15,803 bases of DNA from UMGS1387 sp045646465 (GTDB lineage: Bacteria > Bacillota > Clostridia > Oscillospirales > CAG-382). The stretch is taken from positions 1 through 15,803 of the forward strand of contig JAZRKT010000097.1 in NCBI GenBank assembly GCA_045646465.1. The letters are read 5' to 3'. This document shows positions 14,589 to 15,803 of the stretch, in pieces; positions within the stretch are counted from its first letter, which is position 1, and every line of letters starts with the position of its first letter. The notes beneath the pieces were generated by a model. The model saw only the letters and a program-made list of their open reading frames with translations, was not told where the DNA came from and searched no databases. A program made the translations under genes and the position numbers.

Positions 14589-14626
14589 ATAAAAAGAAAA
14601 ACCCCACCGTTTTGGATGGGACTTTT
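14588..14626 (-). terminator. Rho-independent terminator of the feo operon
   Basis: In the minus-strand RNA, AAAAGTCCCATCC (14626-14614) pairs with GGTGGGGTTTTT (14608-14597) with one bulged U, across a 5-nt loop. A TTTTTCTTTTTAT tail follows. It ends transcription of the Cys-rich protein gene and lies tail-to-tail with the recR terminator. The 14544-14669 gap holds nothing else that I can see. Confidence 0.85.
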
Positions 14627-14669
14627 CATATGGCTGTATAGAAAGTATGAAATGTTTCAGGACTTATTA

Positions 14670-14834
14670 TTATTTGGTGTCGTCTTTTGTATGACAGTCA
14701 CAGCAGGTTTTTCCACAAGTTTTTGAGGAAGGACATCCGATACATTTTGCACCGTTTTTCTTGGCTTTTATAATATATCCTGCAGCTCCTGCAATGATAA
14801 TTACTATTACTGCGATTATAATTATGTCTGCCAT
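14670..14834 (-). CDS. FeoB-associated Cys-rich membrane protein
   Basis: A 54-residue protein. It begins MAD and a single hydrophobic helix (about 4-22), then a basic stretch (KAKKNG) and a Cys-rich cytosolic tail: Cys31, Cys34 (CIGC), Cys40, Cys44, Cys45 and Cys47 (TCCDC). It ends in a charged KDDTK-type tail. This is the pattern of the FeoB-associated Cys-rich family (Pfam 12669), found after feoB in many Clostridia. A role in ferrous iron uptake, for example metal handling at the inner side of the transporter or docking a partner, is assumed from context. The start is an ATG with a weak AGGTG site. It lies 22 bp after feoB and shares its transcript, ending at the hairpin 44 bp downstream. 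Confidence 0.85.
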   Translation of the reverse strand: MADIIIIAVIVIIIAGAAGYIIKAKKNGAKCIGCPSSKTCGKTCCDCHTKDDTK

Positions 14835-14856
14835 TTACTACACCTGAATTCTTTTT

Positions 14857-15803
14857 TTATTTTTTTAATGTATACTCTTCTTTGAGCTTCTTATTTGTAT
14901 TTGTAATAAGTGCACAGAGGATTGCTGCAAATGCAATTACTGCAATAAGACCACCCACAAAGCCGGCGCCAAGTTGTTTATCTGTAATAAGTGTGCCGAT
15001 TTGATATACAAGGAAGCTAACAGTAAAGCCTGTGCCGAACTGCAGACCTATACCTGCCCACAGCCATTTTGCACTTTTCATTTCGCTGTTCATAGCACCA
15101 ATTGCTGCAAAGCAAGGTGGTGAAAAGAGATTGAACATAAGGTATGCAAGGGCTGCAACAGCTGTAATGCCAAGCTTACCTGCAACTATTTCAACACCGC
15201 CATCTATTTCAAGGTCATCTAAATTAAAGAAGTTTGCAACACCGTAGCATACAGCAATCGTACCAACTACGTTTTCTTTTGCTATAAATCCAGTAATTAC
15301 CGCAGCAGCAAGCTGCCATGCTGCAATTCCAATTACGGGTACAAGAATATAGGAGAAGGGATGAGCAATTGTTGCAAGAATGGAGGTGTTTTCTGCTCCT
15401 TCTTCAATAAGCTGGAAGCTCCAGTTAAAAGATTGCATTATTTGAACGATTGTGTTACAAATAAGAATAATTGTACCTGCTTTTACTATGTAAGCCCATC
15501 CTCTTGAACACATCGATTTGATTGCTCTTATAATACTTGGTGCTTTGTATTCGGGAAGCTCAATGATAAAGAAGCTTTTTCTCGCTTTATGACCTGCAAT
15601 TTTATTTACAAGCAGTGCACCAAAGAATATGATTACAATGCCGGCAAAGTACATAAGCGGTCCAACCCAGGTTGCATCTTTGAAAAACAGGGTAGAAAAT
15701 AGTGCTATAACGGGAAGCTTTGCTCCGCAGGGCATAAATGGTGCAAGCATTGCGGTTGCTCTGCGTTCACGTTCATTTCTAATAGTACGGCAAGCCATTA
15801 CAC
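14857..15803 (-). CDS. feoB: Ferrous iron transporter FeoB, C-terminal half (5' end beyond window)
   Basis: About 315 residues of the membrane permease part of FeoB are visible. The N-terminal GTPase domain is off the right edge, and the reading frame continues to the last base of the window, so the apparent first Met is internal. FeoB imports Fe2+ across the cytoplasmic membrane. Visible landmarks are RTIRNERERRATAMLAPFMP followed by CGAKLPVIALF (first Gate motif, a Cys-containing pore segment), a hydrophilic loop around the KSMCSRGWAY region, the second Gate motif GFIAKENVVGTIAVCYG, and SPPCFAAIGAMNSEM followed by two final helices. A short basic C-terminus ends the protein. The next gene is the Cys-rich small protein, and FeoA would be expected outside the window. 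Confidence 0.95.
   Translation of the reverse strand, partial: VMACRTIRNERERRATAMLAPFMPCGAKLPVIALFSTLFFKDATWVGPLMYFAGIVIIFFGALLVNKIAGHKARKSFFIIELPEYKAPSIIRAIKSMCSRGWAYIVKAGTIILICNTIVQIMQSFNWSFQLIEEGAENTSILATIAHPFSYILVPVIGIAAWQLAAAVITGFIAKENVVGTIAVCYGVANFFNLDDLEIDGGVEIVAGKLGITAVAALAYLMFNLFSPPCFAAIGAMNSEMKSAKWLWAGIGLQFGTGFTVSFLVYQIGTLITDKQLGAGFVGGLIAVIAFAAILCALITNTNKKLKEEYTLKK

Overview
The window looks like a chromosomal segment from a low-to-moderate GC Firmicute of the class Clostridia, most likely a gut Oscillospiraceae/Ruminococcaceae-type organism. The support is AGGAGG-type ribosome binding sites, a DUF421 protein, a BspA-like lipoprotein, a DHHW-family protein, a FeoB-associated Cys-rich protein and a clostridial-type second topoisomerase A subunit. 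The placement is inferred from family content, not from a marker gene. I see no phage, transposase, CRISPR array, tRNA or rRNA.

The centre of interest is the 277-bp gap at 9138-9414, immediately upstream of dnaN. It has the full layout of a chromosomal replication origin. Reading from dnaN there is an AT-only unwinding stretch, then five perfect TAG trinucleotides (DnaA-trios), a short G-rich spacer, two abutting DnaA-box-like 9-mers, and a second box cluster that includes TTTTCCACA and TTATACACA. The order and orientation match the B. subtilis incC/dnaN side of oriC. However, dnaA is not on the other side: a DHHW-family gene occupies that place, and no dnaA, rpmH, rnpA, recF or gyrB is found anywhere in the window.

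Left of the origin (1-9137) every gene points leftward, co-directional with a fork leaving the origin. The order is dnaN (sliding clamp), a ParC-like topoisomerase A subunit, a hairpin, dxr (isoprenoid synthesis), a hairpin-repeat spacer, polA (DNA polymerase I with a degenerate proofreading domain), a monocistronic acidic lipoprotein with its own promoter and terminator, and a DUF421 membrane protein cut by the window edge. Three of these six are replication proteins.

Right of the origin, a leftward operon dagK-like lipid kinase / Fur-family regulator / DHHW protein (9415-12185) starts from a good sigma-A promoter and runs toward the origin with no visible terminator. A divergent promoter 107 bp away drives a rightward pair, a sensor histidine kinase without a response regulator and recR, which ends at a clear terminator. 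The window closes with a leftward feo locus: the C-terminal half of FeoB and a 54-residue Cys-rich membrane protein, ending in a second terminator that faces the recR one.
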